Assembly (NCBI GenBank): GCA_032161045.1
Contig: JAVHTH010000011.1
Reading direction: 5' to 3' (one strand)
From: Fervidibacter sinensis
Lineage (GTDB): Bacteria > Armatimonadota > Fervidibacteria > Fervidibacterales > Fervidibacteraceae
DNA: 64,000 bases
In this document: one piece after another, positions 8,098-16,577 of the stretch
How the letters are laid out: each line of letters starts with the position of its first letter
Position numbering within the stretch: the first letter of the stretch is position 1
The notes under the pieces: generated by a model
Told to the model about the DNA's origin: nothing
What the model saw: only the letters and a program-made list of their open reading frames with translations
The model's database searches: none
Made by a program: the position numbers and the translations under genes

Positions 8098-9462
8098 TTA
8101 CCTTGTCGCGATTAAATTCCCCTCGTGGTCGTAAAATTCGGTGCGACCATCGGGCAGTTGTTTCCTGACCGCCCACTGTTCCAAGTAGTTGAGCGTCGGC
8201 TCAACGATGTGCAAGTTGTTGAGCAAAGGTTCAGTGTAGCGAATTGCTCCGAACTCTGCACCGTCAATGTGATGCTCCCTTCCCACAACATTGTCCCAAT
8301 CAACACCTTCGGTCAAAAAACCTTTGTCGCCGTAGTGGTGCTTTGCGATTGCTCGCAGAATCGTCAATGCATCGCTCAAAAACCTTTCATCGCCCGTATC
8401 GGCAAAAGCGTCAAGGTAAGCGGATGCTGCTTCAGCGTTCTCCCAAAGGTAGGCTGTGTTCCAACTCTCTTCCATGAATAGCAGCCCCTTCGTTGCGACA
8501 CCGTTGCGGTCTTCGGTCATCTTAAATTTGTCAAGCCCGTTTAAGCAGACATTATAGGCAAAATCGCGAACTTCAGATGCTTCAAGCAATTGCGATGCTC
8601 GCAAAAGCGTCCGAAAAGCAAGTGCATAAGCGACATTTTCGTTTCGGTCGTAGGTGTCGTGATTGACGCTGCCGAAGAATCCGCCTGCTGCCATAAAAGC
8701 ATTGACGACATCAGCGATCGTGCCGTAAGTTCCAATGAGACCGCGAATTGCAAGTTCAACCCAAAGTTGCAGCATTTGAATCGCGTCGCCGGAGCAGTCA
8801 AAAATTGGGTCGGGCGAACGGGTTTCAGCAGTGTAAGGGTAGGGTTCGCCTTCCGGTGTGACTCGTCGCGGGAACCAACCGTTTGGCAACCTTTGAACAT
8901 GTTGAGCCAACCATGTTGCGCACCAAAGTGCTCGCTCAATCAAAAGCCTTGCAAGTCGGTCATCGCTCAATTCGTCGGCAAAAAGCAACATTTGGTAGCC
9001 AATGCGGGCGATACTTCCGGGGCAAAACCATTGGTCGTTGTGCTTGAAATTGAGGACGAAACGCCCCGTCGTTGTCTCACGATAGGGTAGGATGAAACCG
9101 TCATCGCTGAGGAAACCACATTTGATGACATGCTCCAACAACCCCAAAGCAGTTGACTTGACTTTTCCGTCGCCGATGAATTTACCGAACCTGTAGAGTT
9201 CCAACGCACCGCCAACGGCGTTTGCCGCCCAACCCGGTCCTTCAAGGGTTCCGAAATCGTGCCAAGGTTGCGGGTTGCCTTCGGGGTCAACGAAACTGCT
9301 TTTAGCACGCCAATGGCTGTCGCACGGTTCTAAACAAAACAGCGCGAACCGAACGGAATCATGGGCACTATCAAAAATCGTGTAGGTCGGATTTTCAGGG
9401 ACATAGAAACTGCAATTTGTTCGGTTACGGTCATCTCGCATTTCCCGCAAAAGTTTTTTCAC
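8098..9462 (-). CDS. Six-hairpin (alpha/alpha) glycosidase-like protein
   Basis: A 454-residue cytosolic protein without a signal peptide. Repeated helical pairs with tryptophan- and acid-rich loops (FGTLEGPGWAANAVGGALEL, FKHNDQWFCPGSIARIGYQM, FMEESWNTAYLWENAEAASA, FLTEGVDWDNVVGREHHIDG) suggest the (alpha/alpha)6 barrel shared by many glycoside hydrolases and sugar epimerases. I cannot place it in a numbered GH family. The start overlaps the end of the upstream gene by four bases, so the two are translationally coupled. ATG 9441 is an alternative start. Confidence 0.65.
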   Translation of the reverse strand: MKKLLREMRDDRNRTNCSFYVPENPTYTIFDSAHDSVRFALFCLEPCDSHWRAKSSFVDPEGNPQPWHDFGTLEGPGWAANAVGGALELYRFGKFIGDGKVKSTALGLLEHVIKCGFLSDDGFILPYRETTTGRFVLNFKHNDQWFCPGSIARIGYQMLLFADELSDDRLARLLIERALWCATWLAQHVQRLPNGWFPRRVTPEGEPYPYTAETRSPDPIFDCSGDAIQMLQLWVELAIRGLIGTYGTIADVVNAFMAAGGFFGSVNHDTYDRNENVAYALAFRTLLRASQLLEASEVRDFAYNVCLNGLDKFKMTEDRNGVATKGLLFMEESWNTAYLWENAEAASAYLDAFADTGDERFLSDALTILRAIAKHHYGDKGFLTEGVDWDNVVGREHHIDGAEFGAIRYTEPLLNNLHIVEPTLNYLEQWAVRKQLPDGRTEFYDHEGNLIATR

Positions 9463-9986
9463 GCCTCCGACGGTTCACTTACTTGCTCGCTAACAAGCAT
9501 AGCCCTTTGCTTTTGCTTCCAATTTTCCAAAGCCTGCTGCAATCTTTCCATGACCAACTTAGGGCGATAAACGCACATGTGGAATCGTCGTCCGCCTTCG
9601 TAGGTGATGACAATTTCCCCAACCTCCACCCCAGCCTTTTCCCAAGTTTCATGCTTCAAGATTGGGGTAGGGCGGAAACGGATGTCTTCTATTGCAGCGA
9701 ACGGTATCTCCTGCAGTTCCAATGCCACAGCAATCAAAAGCCTTCGGTCAGTCAACAAAACCATTCTCGGTTCGCCCCAAGCGGCAACATCCCAAAGCCA
9801 ATAAAGCCAAAAGGTCAAAAGTTCCATCAGCCAGTATTTCAAGCCTTTTTGTGGTGGGTCATCACGACAATCGGCACAAAAACGCCAAATTGGCTGCTCA
9901 TCGGGTTGAACCGCTTCGTCCATAACCCGCAATGTGTGAACAGTTATTCGCCGTTTAGGAGGATAAAGGCACGGCAACCAAGCCAT
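9459..9986 (-). CDS. Hypothetical protein with PH-like domain and hydrophobic segment
   Basis: A 175-residue protein. Residues about 48-70 are hydrophobic and aromatic (KYWLMELLTFWLYWLWDVAAW), possibly one membrane-associated segment. Residues 75-105 read MVLLTDRRLLIAVALELQ and then IPFAAIEDIRF, the strand pattern of bacterial PH (YokE/bPH-type) domains; a charged helix ends the protein. N-terminal cysteines (FCADCRDD) could bind metal. Its stop overlaps the start of the glycosidase-like gene (ATGA), so they are co-expressed. The function is unknown. Confidence 0.6.
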   Translation of the reverse strand: MAWLPCLYPPKRRITVHTLRVMDEAVQPDEQPIWRFCADCRDDPPQKGLKYWLMELLTFWLYWLWDVAAWGEPRMVLLTDRRLLIAVALELQEIPFAAIEDIRFRPTPILKHETWEKAGVEVGEIVITYEGGRRFHMCVYRPKLVMERLQQALENWKQKQRAMLVSEQVSEPSEA

Positions 9987-9993
9987 TTACAAG

Positions 9994-10839
9994 TCACCTC
10001 CGCTTTCTCTCGCTTTTCAACTTTTTCAGCGCTTCTTCAACGGTGGCGTTTTCATGGACGATGGCTTTAAGCGCTGCCAAGATAGCAGCGGGCTTTTCGT
10101 GCTGCCAGATGTTGCGACCGAATACTAAACCTTTCGCTCCAGCATCCATTGCTTCTTTGACCATTTGAAGCACTGCCTCATCGGTGTCCATTTTCGGACC
10201 GCCACGAACCAAAATAGGTGCAGTTGCTGCTTCCACTATCTCTGCAAAACTTTTTGGTTCACCGGTGTAGTCAACTTTAAGTGCATCTGCGCCCAACTCG
10301 CTCGCGATTCTGACAGCCAATTTGATTCGTTCAGGGTCACGGACGGCATGAGCCCCTTTTTCAATCACCAGTGGCTCAACTATAAGCGGAATTTGCCACA
10401 CGCGACACTCCGAGGCTAAATTTGCAAGCCGTTCCAAATTTTCCGCCTCTTGAGCATCGGACTCATAGCCGACAAAAAAGAAAGCCACAATCGCATCCGC
10501 GCCCAAACAAACTGCATCCTCAACCGAAGCGACTGTTACATGGTAGCCTTCTTTCGGTTCTGGGCGGGAACGCCAAATGTTCGTGGCGTCAACCCGCAGG
10601 ACAAACCCTGGTGCATTTTTGCCTTTCAAAAACTTTTCAACCGCCAATGCAACTCCCGGAGTGATTTGCAAGGCGTCAGGTTGACCTTCTACAACCTTTT
10701 CAACCGCCGCCGAGATGTTTTCAACGCCAGAGATTGGACCGAGAAAAAGTCCGTGGTCCATCGCCACAATTATGCCTTTGCCCGTTGACGGGTCCAAAAC
10801 ACGACTCAACCTCAGCCGCTTGCCCAACCCATCGTTCAT
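9994..10839 (-). CDS. Class I aldolase of the DhnA/LacD/DeoC type
   Basis: A 281-residue TIM-barrel aldolase of the archaeal-type class I fructose-bisphosphate aldolase/DeoC superfamily. Motifs are IIVAMDHGLFLGP at the N-terminus, LGADALKVDYTGE with the probable Schiff-base lysine, PILVRGGPK, and AGAKGLVFGRNIWQHEKP near the end, where the phosphate-binding loops lie. It probably makes or cleaves a sugar phosphate or a related aldol. The frame is open back to 11079 but that part is repeat-derived; ATG 10839 has AAAGGAG nine bases upstream. It lies upstream of and co-directional with the PH-like and glycosidase-like genes. Confidence 0.88.
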   Translation of the reverse strand: MNDGLGKRLRLSRVLDPSTGKGIIVAMDHGLFLGPISGVENISAAVEKVVEGQPDALQITPGVALAVEKFLKGKNAPGFVLRVDATNIWRSRPEPKEGYHVTVASVEDAVCLGADAIVAFFFVGYESDAQEAENLERLANLASECRVWQIPLIVEPLVIEKGAHAVRDPERIKLAVRIASELGADALKVDYTGEPKSFAEIVEAATAPILVRGGPKMDTDEAVLQMVKEAMDAGAKGLVFGRNIWQHEKPAAILAALKAIVHENATVEEALKKLKSERKRR

Positions 10840-10938
10840 AGCCCTCAACTCCTTTTTCGGCGATGTCGCTAATATGTTGACACCGTCCTGCAAAGTTTTC
10901 AAGGTTAAGCCAATGCAGAAACTTTCATTTGAGAGGCT

Positions 10939-11029
10939 TCGTAGAAATCCTGCATGGTGGTGTTCTCCCATGCAGGCGACGGTTATTAAACTCTCGTCGG
11001 AAACAAGCCACGACGCTACCGAGTTACTT
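10939..11029. repeat. Dispersed hairpin repeat, GTAGCGTCG family
   Basis: The stretch reads GTAGAAATCCTGCATGGT, a pairing CCATGCAGG, then CGACGGTTATTAAACT, CGTCGGAAACAAGCC and ACGACGCTACC. The same modules, in the same order, recur at 53625-53720 and 43786-43850. It lies between the aldolase and methyltransferase genes, which diverge from here. An open frame across it is a by-product. Confidence 0.7.
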
Positions 11030-11151
11030 ATAGCGTCGCCCTTATGGGCGATGGTTATGAAGGCAACAATTGAGGGCAACTAAAGGATTTCCTCAAAAGC
11101 CGTTTGAGACTGTGACTGCGAAGTGCTGCAAAATTGAAGCGGTGAGCGCTG

Positions 11152-11994
11152 ATGACTGGGACAGATTTGAAATTCCGCAAAATGTTTGGCGAGGAAGTAC
11201 CAACTGCGGATGAGTTCACTTTGCTCCCGCGCTACTATGACGCTTTGATGAGGGATGTTCCATACAAAATGTGGGTTCGTTACATCGCTGATTTGCTGCA
11301 ACGGCTTGATGCTTCCTTCACTTTCAAGAGGGTGCTTGAACTGGCTTGTGGGACGGGAACAGTGGCACTGGAGTTTGCAAAGAGGGATTGTGAAGTTGTT
11401 GGCGTTGACATTTCGGCGGGAATGATTCAGGTCGCTCGGGAAAAGGCTGCCCGGCTTGGAATGACACGACAGGCTCGTTTTTATGTGCAAGACATTTCCG
11501 AACTGAACTTGCCCAACGAAAAACCATTTGACCTTGCAGTTTGCCTTTTTGACAGCCTCAACTACATCACTGACCCTAACCGTTTAGCGCAGGTTTTCTA
11601 CCGCACGCTCCCTTTACTTCGTCCCGGCGGTTATTTCGTTTTTGACCTCAACAGCGAATACGCCTTGCGGGAGAACTTGTTTGACCAAGATAACCTTGAC
11701 GCTGACGAAGATAAAACCCCAATCTACTACTTTTGGCGGAGCAGATACTTTGAAGACCAACGGTTGTGCCGCGTTGACATGTGGTTTGCCGTCAAAGACG
11801 AAAAAGGGGATTGGTTGCGGTTTCGCGAAGTTCATTGGCAGCGGGCTTACTCAATTGACGAAGTCAAGGAAATGGCGGAAGCGGCAGGTTGGGAGTGGGT
11901 TAGAGTTTTTGACGCATATACTTACCGTCCGCCTCACGACGAAAGCGAACGGTGGTATTTCGTCTTGAGGAAGCCACCAAAACAACCTCGTTAA
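11152..11994 (+). CDS. Class I SAM-dependent methyltransferase
   Basis: A 280-residue protein with a class I (Rossmann-like) methyltransferase core. SAM-binding motif I is VLELACGTGTVALEFA, motif II VVGVDISAGMIQVARE, and the acidic loop FYVQDISEL; FDLAVCLFDSLNYI and LRPGGYFVFDLNS follow. The C-terminal third (YYFWRSRYFEDQRLCRVDMW and WQRAYSIDEVKEMAEAAGW) is the usual extra lobe of small-molecule methyltransferases of the CypM/ubiquinone type. The substrate is unknown. ATG 11182 is a possible alternative start. The GNAT gene follows on the same strand. Confidence 0.88.
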   Translation: MTGTDLKFRKMFGEEVPTADEFTLLPRYYDALMRDVPYKMWVRYIADLLQRLDASFTFKRVLELACGTGTVALEFAKRDCEVVGVDISAGMIQVAREKAARLGMTRQARFYVQDISELNLPNEKPFDLAVCLFDSLNYITDPNRLAQVFYRTLPLLRPGGYFVFDLNSEYALRENLFDQDNLDADEDKTPIYYFWRSRYFEDQRLCRVDMWFAVKDEKGDWLRFREVHWQRAYSIDEVKEMAEAAGWEWVRVFDAYTYRPPHDESERWYFVLRKPPKQPR

Positions 11995-12047
11995 ATGTTT
12001 GTGTCCCGGAAAGTCGCGTGAAATGAAAACGCTAGGGAAAATTTGGG

Positions 12048-12998
12048 GTGAAGGTAATGGCTAAGGTTCGCGGTTATCGGAGCAGTGATGAGACAAAACT
12101 TTTGGGCTTGTGGAACATCGCACTGCCCTATGACCAGATTGATAGAAGGACTTTCCACCGCAAAGTTTTGCTTGACCCGAACTTTGATCCAAACTGGCTT
12201 CTGGTCGCTGAAGTTGACGGGCAAGTTGTCGGATTTTGTTTGTGCCTTATTCGGAGAGTGCCAATGGAGAAAGTGGGTATGGAGCCAGAGCGCGGTTGGA
12301 TTACAGCGTTCGCCGTTCACCCAGAATGGCGGCGCAAGGGCATCGGGACAAAACTGCTTGAACGGGCGATGCAAATTTTCAGCGAAGCGAACCGCAGTGA
12401 AGTTTTGATTTCGCCCTACACACCCAATTACTTCGTGCCCGGGGTTGACGAACGCAATTACGCTGAAGGGTTGAATTTCCTTTTGAAGCGCGGTTTTGAA
12501 GTTGTTGCTCGTCCTATCAGCATGGATGCAAACATCGTGTTGTTTGATTATTCGCCTTACCTTGAACGCGAGCGAAAGTTGAAGGAACAGGGAATTGAAG
12601 TCCGCAACCTTCAACCCCATGAAGTTCCCGATTTGATGGCGTTTTTGAAATCCCACATGCCCGGAGATTGGGTTCGCCACGCTCGCGAGTTGCTGCTGGA
12701 CATCACCAAAGGTTTGGGCGATTACGACCAGTTTGTCGTCGCTTGGCATAATGACGAAATTGTCGGTTATTGCCAATTTGAAGGCGAACATTTTGGTCCT
12801 TACGGTGTCCGCAGTGACATGCAAGGGCGCGGCATCGGAACAGTCCTGATGGCTAAATGCCTTGAAACGATGAGACGAAAAGGTTGCCACAACGCTTGGG
12901 TTTTGTGGACAAGCGACGAAACCGCTCAAAAGGTCTACAGTCGTTTCGGTTTCAAAGAGACGAGACGGTTCGCAATTTTGAGGAGACGGTTGCCCTAA
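12048..12998 (+). CDS. Protein with two GNAT N-acetyltransferase domains
   Basis: About 316 residues with two GNAT folds in tandem. The first (residues about 5-165) has ITAFAVHPEWRRKGIGTKLL, the acetyl-CoA pyrophosphate loop (Q/R-x-x-G-x-G/A). The second (about 185-316) has YGVRSDMQGRGIGTVLMAKC and AQKVYSRFGFKETRRF. Tandem GNATs of this type include mycothiol synthase and Eis-like enzymes; often one domain is inactive. The substrate is unknown. GTG 12048 or ATG 12057 may be the start. The stop overlaps the murG stop on the other strand by four bases. Confidence 0.88.
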   Translation: MKVMAKVRGYRSSDETKLLGLWNIALPYDQIDRRTFHRKVLLDPNFDPNWLLVAEVDGQVVGFCLCLIRRVPMEKVGMEPERGWITAFAVHPEWRRKGIGTKLLERAMQIFSEANRSEVLISPYTPNYFVPGVDERNYAEGLNFLLKRGFEVVARPISMDANIVLFDYSPYLERERKLKEQGIEVRNLQPHEVPDLMAFLKSHMPGDWVRHARELLLDITKGLGDYDQFVVAWHNDEIVGYCQFEGEHFGPYGVRSDMQGRGIGTVLMAKCLETMRRKGCHNAWVLWTSDETAQKVYSRFGFKETRRFAILRRRLP

Positions 12999-14107
12999 TT
13001 CCTTGACTGAATCAAAGAAAGGGTTCGGTTGACAATTTCCTCGGCTGCGAAAGGTTTTGCGATGCCTAAGGCTGCTTCTCGCATCTGAAGGAGGCTTTCA
13101 TGATCGTCAAGGAGTTTGGAAACCTCTTGCCACATTCGCTCGCCGTTCAATTCAGCGTTCAGAATCATTCTGGCTGCGCCGCGACGGACAACGCTCAATG
13201 CATTGAACCGCTGATGGTCATAGATTGCGAAAGGGTAGGGGACAAGGATTGACGGAACCCCTGCAACTAAAAGTTCAGCAATTGAACTCGCACCAGCCCG
13301 GGAGACAGCAAGGTCTGCTGAGTGGAGGACAGCCGGCATGTCTTCCCGATAGCCAAAAGGCTGATACCGCTCTCTCACATCTTGTGGGAGGGCTTCCTGA
13401 ATTCTCCTTGCGTCTTGTTCCCATTGAGAGCCGCAAATGTGGACAATTTTCAAGGAAGGTCGCAAAAGCAATTTCGGTAAAGCATCCCACAATGCCTCGT
13501 TTATCCTTTGAGCGCCACGACTGCCACCGAAGACAAGCAAGCATTGTTCACTTTCTGTCAAGCCCAGAATTTTTCGGGCGGTTGTCTTGTCCATATTTCG
13601 GACATCGGAACGGATAGGGACTCCGGTGTATGTGGTTTTGCCTTTTGGGAAGAAGTTGACGGCTTCGGGGAAACCCGTCGCAACCCAATCAGCAATTTTC
13701 GCCAACAATTTGTTAGTGCGACCGGGGATGCTGTTGGCTTCAAACAGGACGACTTTCGCACCGACAAATTTGCCTGCAATCAAAGCGCAAACCGATGCAT
13801 AGCCACCTGTCCCGATAACTACCTTTGGTCGCAAGTCTCGGAAATGCATGAACGCCTGAACGACACCGTAAAGCATCGCTGAACTTGCGAGCAAACTTGA
13901 TGGAGAAAAAAGCCGGCGCGGGAAAGGACGAGACGAAACTGTCAATAGCGGGTATCCATGTTGGGGGACAATTTTCTGCTCCAGCCCTTGAGTTGCTCCA
14001 ATGAACCAAATCTGGGCATCAGGCAAGATAGTTCTGACGGCGGCGGCGAGGGCGAGGGCGGGATAAATGTGTCCCCCCGTCCCTCCACCTGCCATCACCC
14101 ATCGCAT
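12995..14107 (-). CDS. murG: MurG, UDP-GlcNAc:undecaprenyl-pyrophosphoryl-MurNAc-pentapeptide transferase
   Basis: A 370-residue GT-B glycosyltransferase that makes lipid II on the inner face of the cytoplasmic membrane. The N-terminal loop MAGGGTGGHIYPALALA and second G-loop VVIGTGGYASV are diagnostic; the C-terminal UDP-GlcNAc site has VFGGSRGAQRINE, FGYREDMPAVLHSADLAVSRAGASSIAEL and PSILVPYPFAIYDHQRFNA, where HQ replaces the usual DHQ..NA arrangement with no key loss. It is downstream of ftsW, and the first 89 bases of murG overlap the end of ftsW in a different frame. This is the conserved dcw-cluster order ftsW-murG. Confidence 0.97.
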   Translation of the reverse strand: MRWVMAGGGTGGHIYPALALAAAVRTILPDAQIWFIGATQGLEQKIVPQHGYPLLTVSSRPFPRRLFSPSSLLASSAMLYGVVQAFMHFRDLRPKVVIGTGGYASVCALIAGKFVGAKVVLFEANSIPGRTNKLLAKIADWVATGFPEAVNFFPKGKTTYTGVPIRSDVRNMDKTTARKILGLTESEQCLLVFGGSRGAQRINEALWDALPKLLLRPSLKIVHICGSQWEQDARRIQEALPQDVRERYQPFGYREDMPAVLHSADLAVSRAGASSIAELLVAGVPSILVPYPFAIYDHQRFNALSVVRRGAARMILNAELNGERMWQEVSKLLDDHESLLQMREAALGIAKPFAAEEIVNRTLSLIQSRN

Positions 14108-15287
14108 CGCTTGTTCCTCCCCGTCGTTTAGGTTTGACTTGAAGGTTCACGGTGACATTGAGCAAAAGCCCCATGCCAATAAGTGTTGCACAAAGTGAAG
14201 AGCCACCAGCGCTGACGAAAGGCAAAGGAACACCCGTCGGTGGTAAAAGATGGGCGTTGACAGCAATGTGCATTATCGCTTGAGCCCAAATCCAGATCGT
14301 TATTCCACCTGCAAGCCCTGAAGCAAAGGCGTCATTGGTGGACTGAGATGTGACCCAAAGCCCAAAATAAGCAAGTGTGCCGAAAAAACCCAATACAATC
14401 ATGCTTCCGATGAAGCCGAATTCTTCCCCGATAACTGCGAAGATGAAATCGTTGTGAGCGGATGGCAGGAACAAATGTTTTTGACGGCTTTGGAAGAAAC
14501 CTCTTCCAACCCAACCTCCCACTTGAAGCCCGAGCAACGCCTGCCGGACCTGATAGGATTTTTGGGCGTCCGTCTTTTCCTTAGGCAACACTAACCAACT
14601 TCCGATTTGCCACCGCTCTCTTTGGTAAGGATGCAGGAAGTGTTTCTGCCCGAAGTAACCTAACCCGCCAAAGAGTAAAAGCGTTGTCAACAAGACCGAT
14701 AACGGCAATCTGGCAAAGAACATCGTTGCAATTCCAATTAGCGCCAGCAACAAGCCTCCGCTCAAATGAGGCTGCATTAAAACCAAACCGACTGTCAATG
14801 CCCAGACAGTGAAAAGGGCAAACCACAGCCACAATTTTTGCTTTGCCGATTTTGCATCCCTCCAATATGAAGCCAAAGAGGCAATGCAAATGGCTAAAGT
14901 GATTTTTGCGAATTCTGAAGGTTGGATTTGAACCGAGCCGAGAGTTAGCCAACGCTGGGCTTCGCCCACTTTTTTGCCAAACAACAAAGTTGCCACCAAC
15001 GCCCCAATCACGATCAGGTGCGGTATCCAGCCTAACCGCTTAAGTGATTGAAGTGGCATTTTCCAAGCAATTACGAAGAGCACGCTTCCCAGCAAAGCAT
15101 ACAAAATTTGGCGGAAGGTTATGGCAAAGGCGTTGCCAGTTCGGGCGAGGGCGAGCGGGTAACTGGCGCTGTAAACCATCAGCAATCCGCCTATGACCCC
15201 CACTAATGTGAGGAAGAACAAAACTTGAGCCACGCGGACAGGTGACCACTGGCGAACTATCCCTTGTTCCGCCACCTTCTTCCCCAC
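14019..15287 (-). CDS. ftsW: FtsW/RodA/SpoVE-family peptidoglycan polymerase
   Basis: A 422-residue SEDS-family membrane protein with about ten transmembrane segments; it polymerises lipid II together with a class B PBP. Family segments include SVQIQPSEFAKITLAICIAS (conserved PSE..K), LVLMQPHLSGGLLLALIGIA (Q-P-D/H..), SAHNDFIFAVIGEEFGFIGS and GVPLPFVSAGGSSLCATLIG. Gene order with murG favours FtsW over RodA. The C-terminus is unusually basic and arginine-rich (about 20 residues, RPRPRRRRQ) and is encoded in the 89-bp overlap with murG. The start lies 9 bases downstream of the small membrane protein gene. Confidence 0.93.
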   Translation of the reverse strand: MGKKVAEQGIVRQWSPVRVAQVLFFLTLVGVIGGLLMVYSASYPLALARTGNAFAITFRQILYALLGSVLFVIAWKMPLQSLKRLGWIPHLIVIGALVATLLFGKKVGEAQRWLTLGSVQIQPSEFAKITLAICIASLASYWRDAKSAKQKLWLWFALFTVWALTVGLVLMQPHLSGGLLLALIGIATMFFARLPLSVLLTTLLLFGGLGYFGQKHFLHPYQRERWQIGSWLVLPKEKTDAQKSYQVRQALLGLQVGGWVGRGFFQSRQKHLFLPSAHNDFIFAVIGEEFGFIGSMIVLGFFGTLAYFGLWVTSQSTNDAFASGLAGGITIWIWAQAIMHIAVNAHLLPPTGVPLPFVSAGGSSLCATLIGMGLLLNVTVNLQVKPKRRGGTSDAMGDGRWRDGGTHLSRPRPRRRRQNYLA

Positions 15288-15296
15288 CTTCCTTTT

Positions 15297-15512
15297 TCAC
15301 GCTTTCGTTAATCCCCAAAGCATCACTGCGAAACTTACCACCAATGCGACGGCAAGCCATCCAAAAGGACGCTGCACTCGCCCTTCCTTACTCAACCCAA
15401 CCCAAACAAGCAACCAGAGGCAAAGGGTGAAGCCGACAAACCCCAGAAGCGTTGCGGCAACTCCGACTGGATTTAGGTCTTTCACTGTTAACGGTTGGTG
15501 GGTTGGGAGCAT
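15297..15512 (-). CDS. Small two-helix membrane protein
   Basis: A 71-residue protein. Two hydrophobic segments, VGVAATLLGFVGFTLCLWLLVWVG (split over residues about 16-39) and WLAVALVVSFAVMLWGL (about 52-68), are separated by a short basic loop (SKEGRVQRPFG). It matches no family I know. It sits seven bases after trxA and nine bases before ftsW, on the same strand, so it is probably translated as part of this operon. The tight spacing and clear membrane topology support a real gene. Confidence 0.6.
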   Translation of the reverse strand: MLPTHQPLTVKDLNPVGVAATLLGFVGFTLCLWLLVWVGLSKEGRVQRPFGWLAVALVVSFAVMLWGLTKA

Positions 15513-15519
15513 GACCTTC

Positions 15520-15849
15520 TCAACCCTGATTCAGGAGAGCCTCAATTTTCTGAACGATCTCTTGCTCCTTGACCGCCCCGATAATTCTGTCAACCACTTG
15601 TCCGTTTTTGAAGAAGAGCAAAGTCGGAATGCTCATGACTTGGTATCGGATGGCGAGTTCTTGGTTTTTGTCCACATCAAGTTTTGCGACTTTTAATCGC
15701 CCTGCATATTTTTCAGCCAACCTTTCCACAATTGGGGCAATCATTCGGCAAGGGACACACCAAGTCGCCCAGAAGTCAACCATGACAGGGTTCTCGCTCT
15801 GCAAAACTTCCTTCTCAAAGTTCTCCTTGTCCACAACCAAAACGCCCAT
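15520..15849 (-). CDS. trxA: Thioredoxin
   Basis: A 109-residue, single-domain cytosolic thioredoxin of normal length. The active site is FWATWCVPCRMIAP, with Val in place of the usual Gly between the cysteines (WCVPC instead of WCGPC). The family markers VAKLDVDKNQELAIRYQVMSI, the cis-proline IPTLLFFKNGQ and a final amphipathic helix are present. It reduces disulfides, using electrons from thioredoxin reductase, which is not in the window. GGAGGT lies upstream of the ATG at 15849. Confidence 0.95.
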   Translation of the reverse strand: MGVLVVDKENFEKEVLQSENPVMVDFWATWCVPCRMIAPIVERLAEKYAGRLKVAKLDVDKNQELAIRYQVMSIPTLLFFKNGQVVDRIIGAVKEQEIVQKIEALLNQG

Positions 15850-15934
15850 TGGACTTGCACCTCCGTTCAGTGTTCAGTTTGTCTTTCTCAGCCTTCTCTC
15901 TAAGAGAGGGGAAAATTGCGAGGGGTTACAAACC

Positions 15935-16396
15935 TCACATCTCCGGCAACTCAACATCCTTGATGAGCCTCATGAACCGCTCAATTTCTCGCCGGCTCGG
16001 CTGCGGGAAGTAACCTGCCGTCTTCGCCACCTCCTCGGAGACATAGACAGGGGCTTTCATTCGCACCGCTAAAGCGATGCTATCTGATGGTCGGGCATCA
16101 ATGAAGACGGTTCGTCCATTCCAACGGAGCACCAAAGTCGCGTAATAGGTGTTGTCGTGTAACTCGTTGATTTCAACCCTCACCAACTCCACTCCTAACT
16201 CTGTCAAGATGTTGCGAATTAAATCGTGAGTCATAGGTCGCGGCAGTTGGACTCCTTCAAGTTCCCTTTGAATGGCAAAGGCTTCCACTTCGCCAATCCA
16301 AATTGGTAGTTCCATTCCCGTTTCTGGGTCACTTAGAAGCACAACTGGATTGCCTGCTTGGTCTTCAACAATGCGAATGTGCTGAACCCGAATCAC
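15935..16396 (-). CDS. DUF151 bifunctional nuclease-family protein
   Basis: A 153-residue protein of the bifunctional nuclease (DUF151/BFN) family. Markers are VVLLSDPETGMELPIWIGEVEAFAI, PRPMTHDLIRNIL, LVRVEINELHDNTYYATLVL and IDARPSDSIALAVRMKAPVYVSEEV, which cover the whole family length. Plant members cut RNA and DNA; the role of bacterial members is unclear. The frame is open to 16462, but GTG 16396 has AGGAGGG (complement of 16402-16409) seven bases upstream and begins the family domain. It follows trpF on the same strand at a distance. Confidence 0.9.
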   Translation of the reverse strand: MIRVQHIRIVEDQAGNPVVLLSDPETGMELPIWIGEVEAFAIQRELEGVQLPRPMTHDLIRNILTELGVELVRVEINELHDNTYYATLVLRWNGRTVFIDARPSDSIALAVRMKAPVYVSEEVAKTAGYFPQPSRREIERFMRLIKDVELPEM

Positions 16397-16577
16397 GGCT
16401 AACCCTCCTCTCCTTCGCAACCTGCGTTTAGGGATTATAGCCGTTGCGATAAGGTTCGTCAATCGGCAAAATCATGTGGCATGTGTGATTGCCGTCAAAG
16501 GGTAACTTGCCACTCACTTAGACAATGCCCATACAGCCTTGACCTTCCTTCGGTTCCGCTAAAGCCTGAATGAAAAA

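Noticed and set aside
10840..11079. An 80-residue N-terminal extension of the class I aldolase
   Set aside because: It is translated from a dispersed hairpin repeat; the ribosome-binding site and family start are at 10839.
11991..12929. A 312-codon open frame antisense to the double GNAT gene
   Set aside because: It runs opposite a clear two-domain enzyme, has no recognisable domain and looks like a codon-bias shadow.
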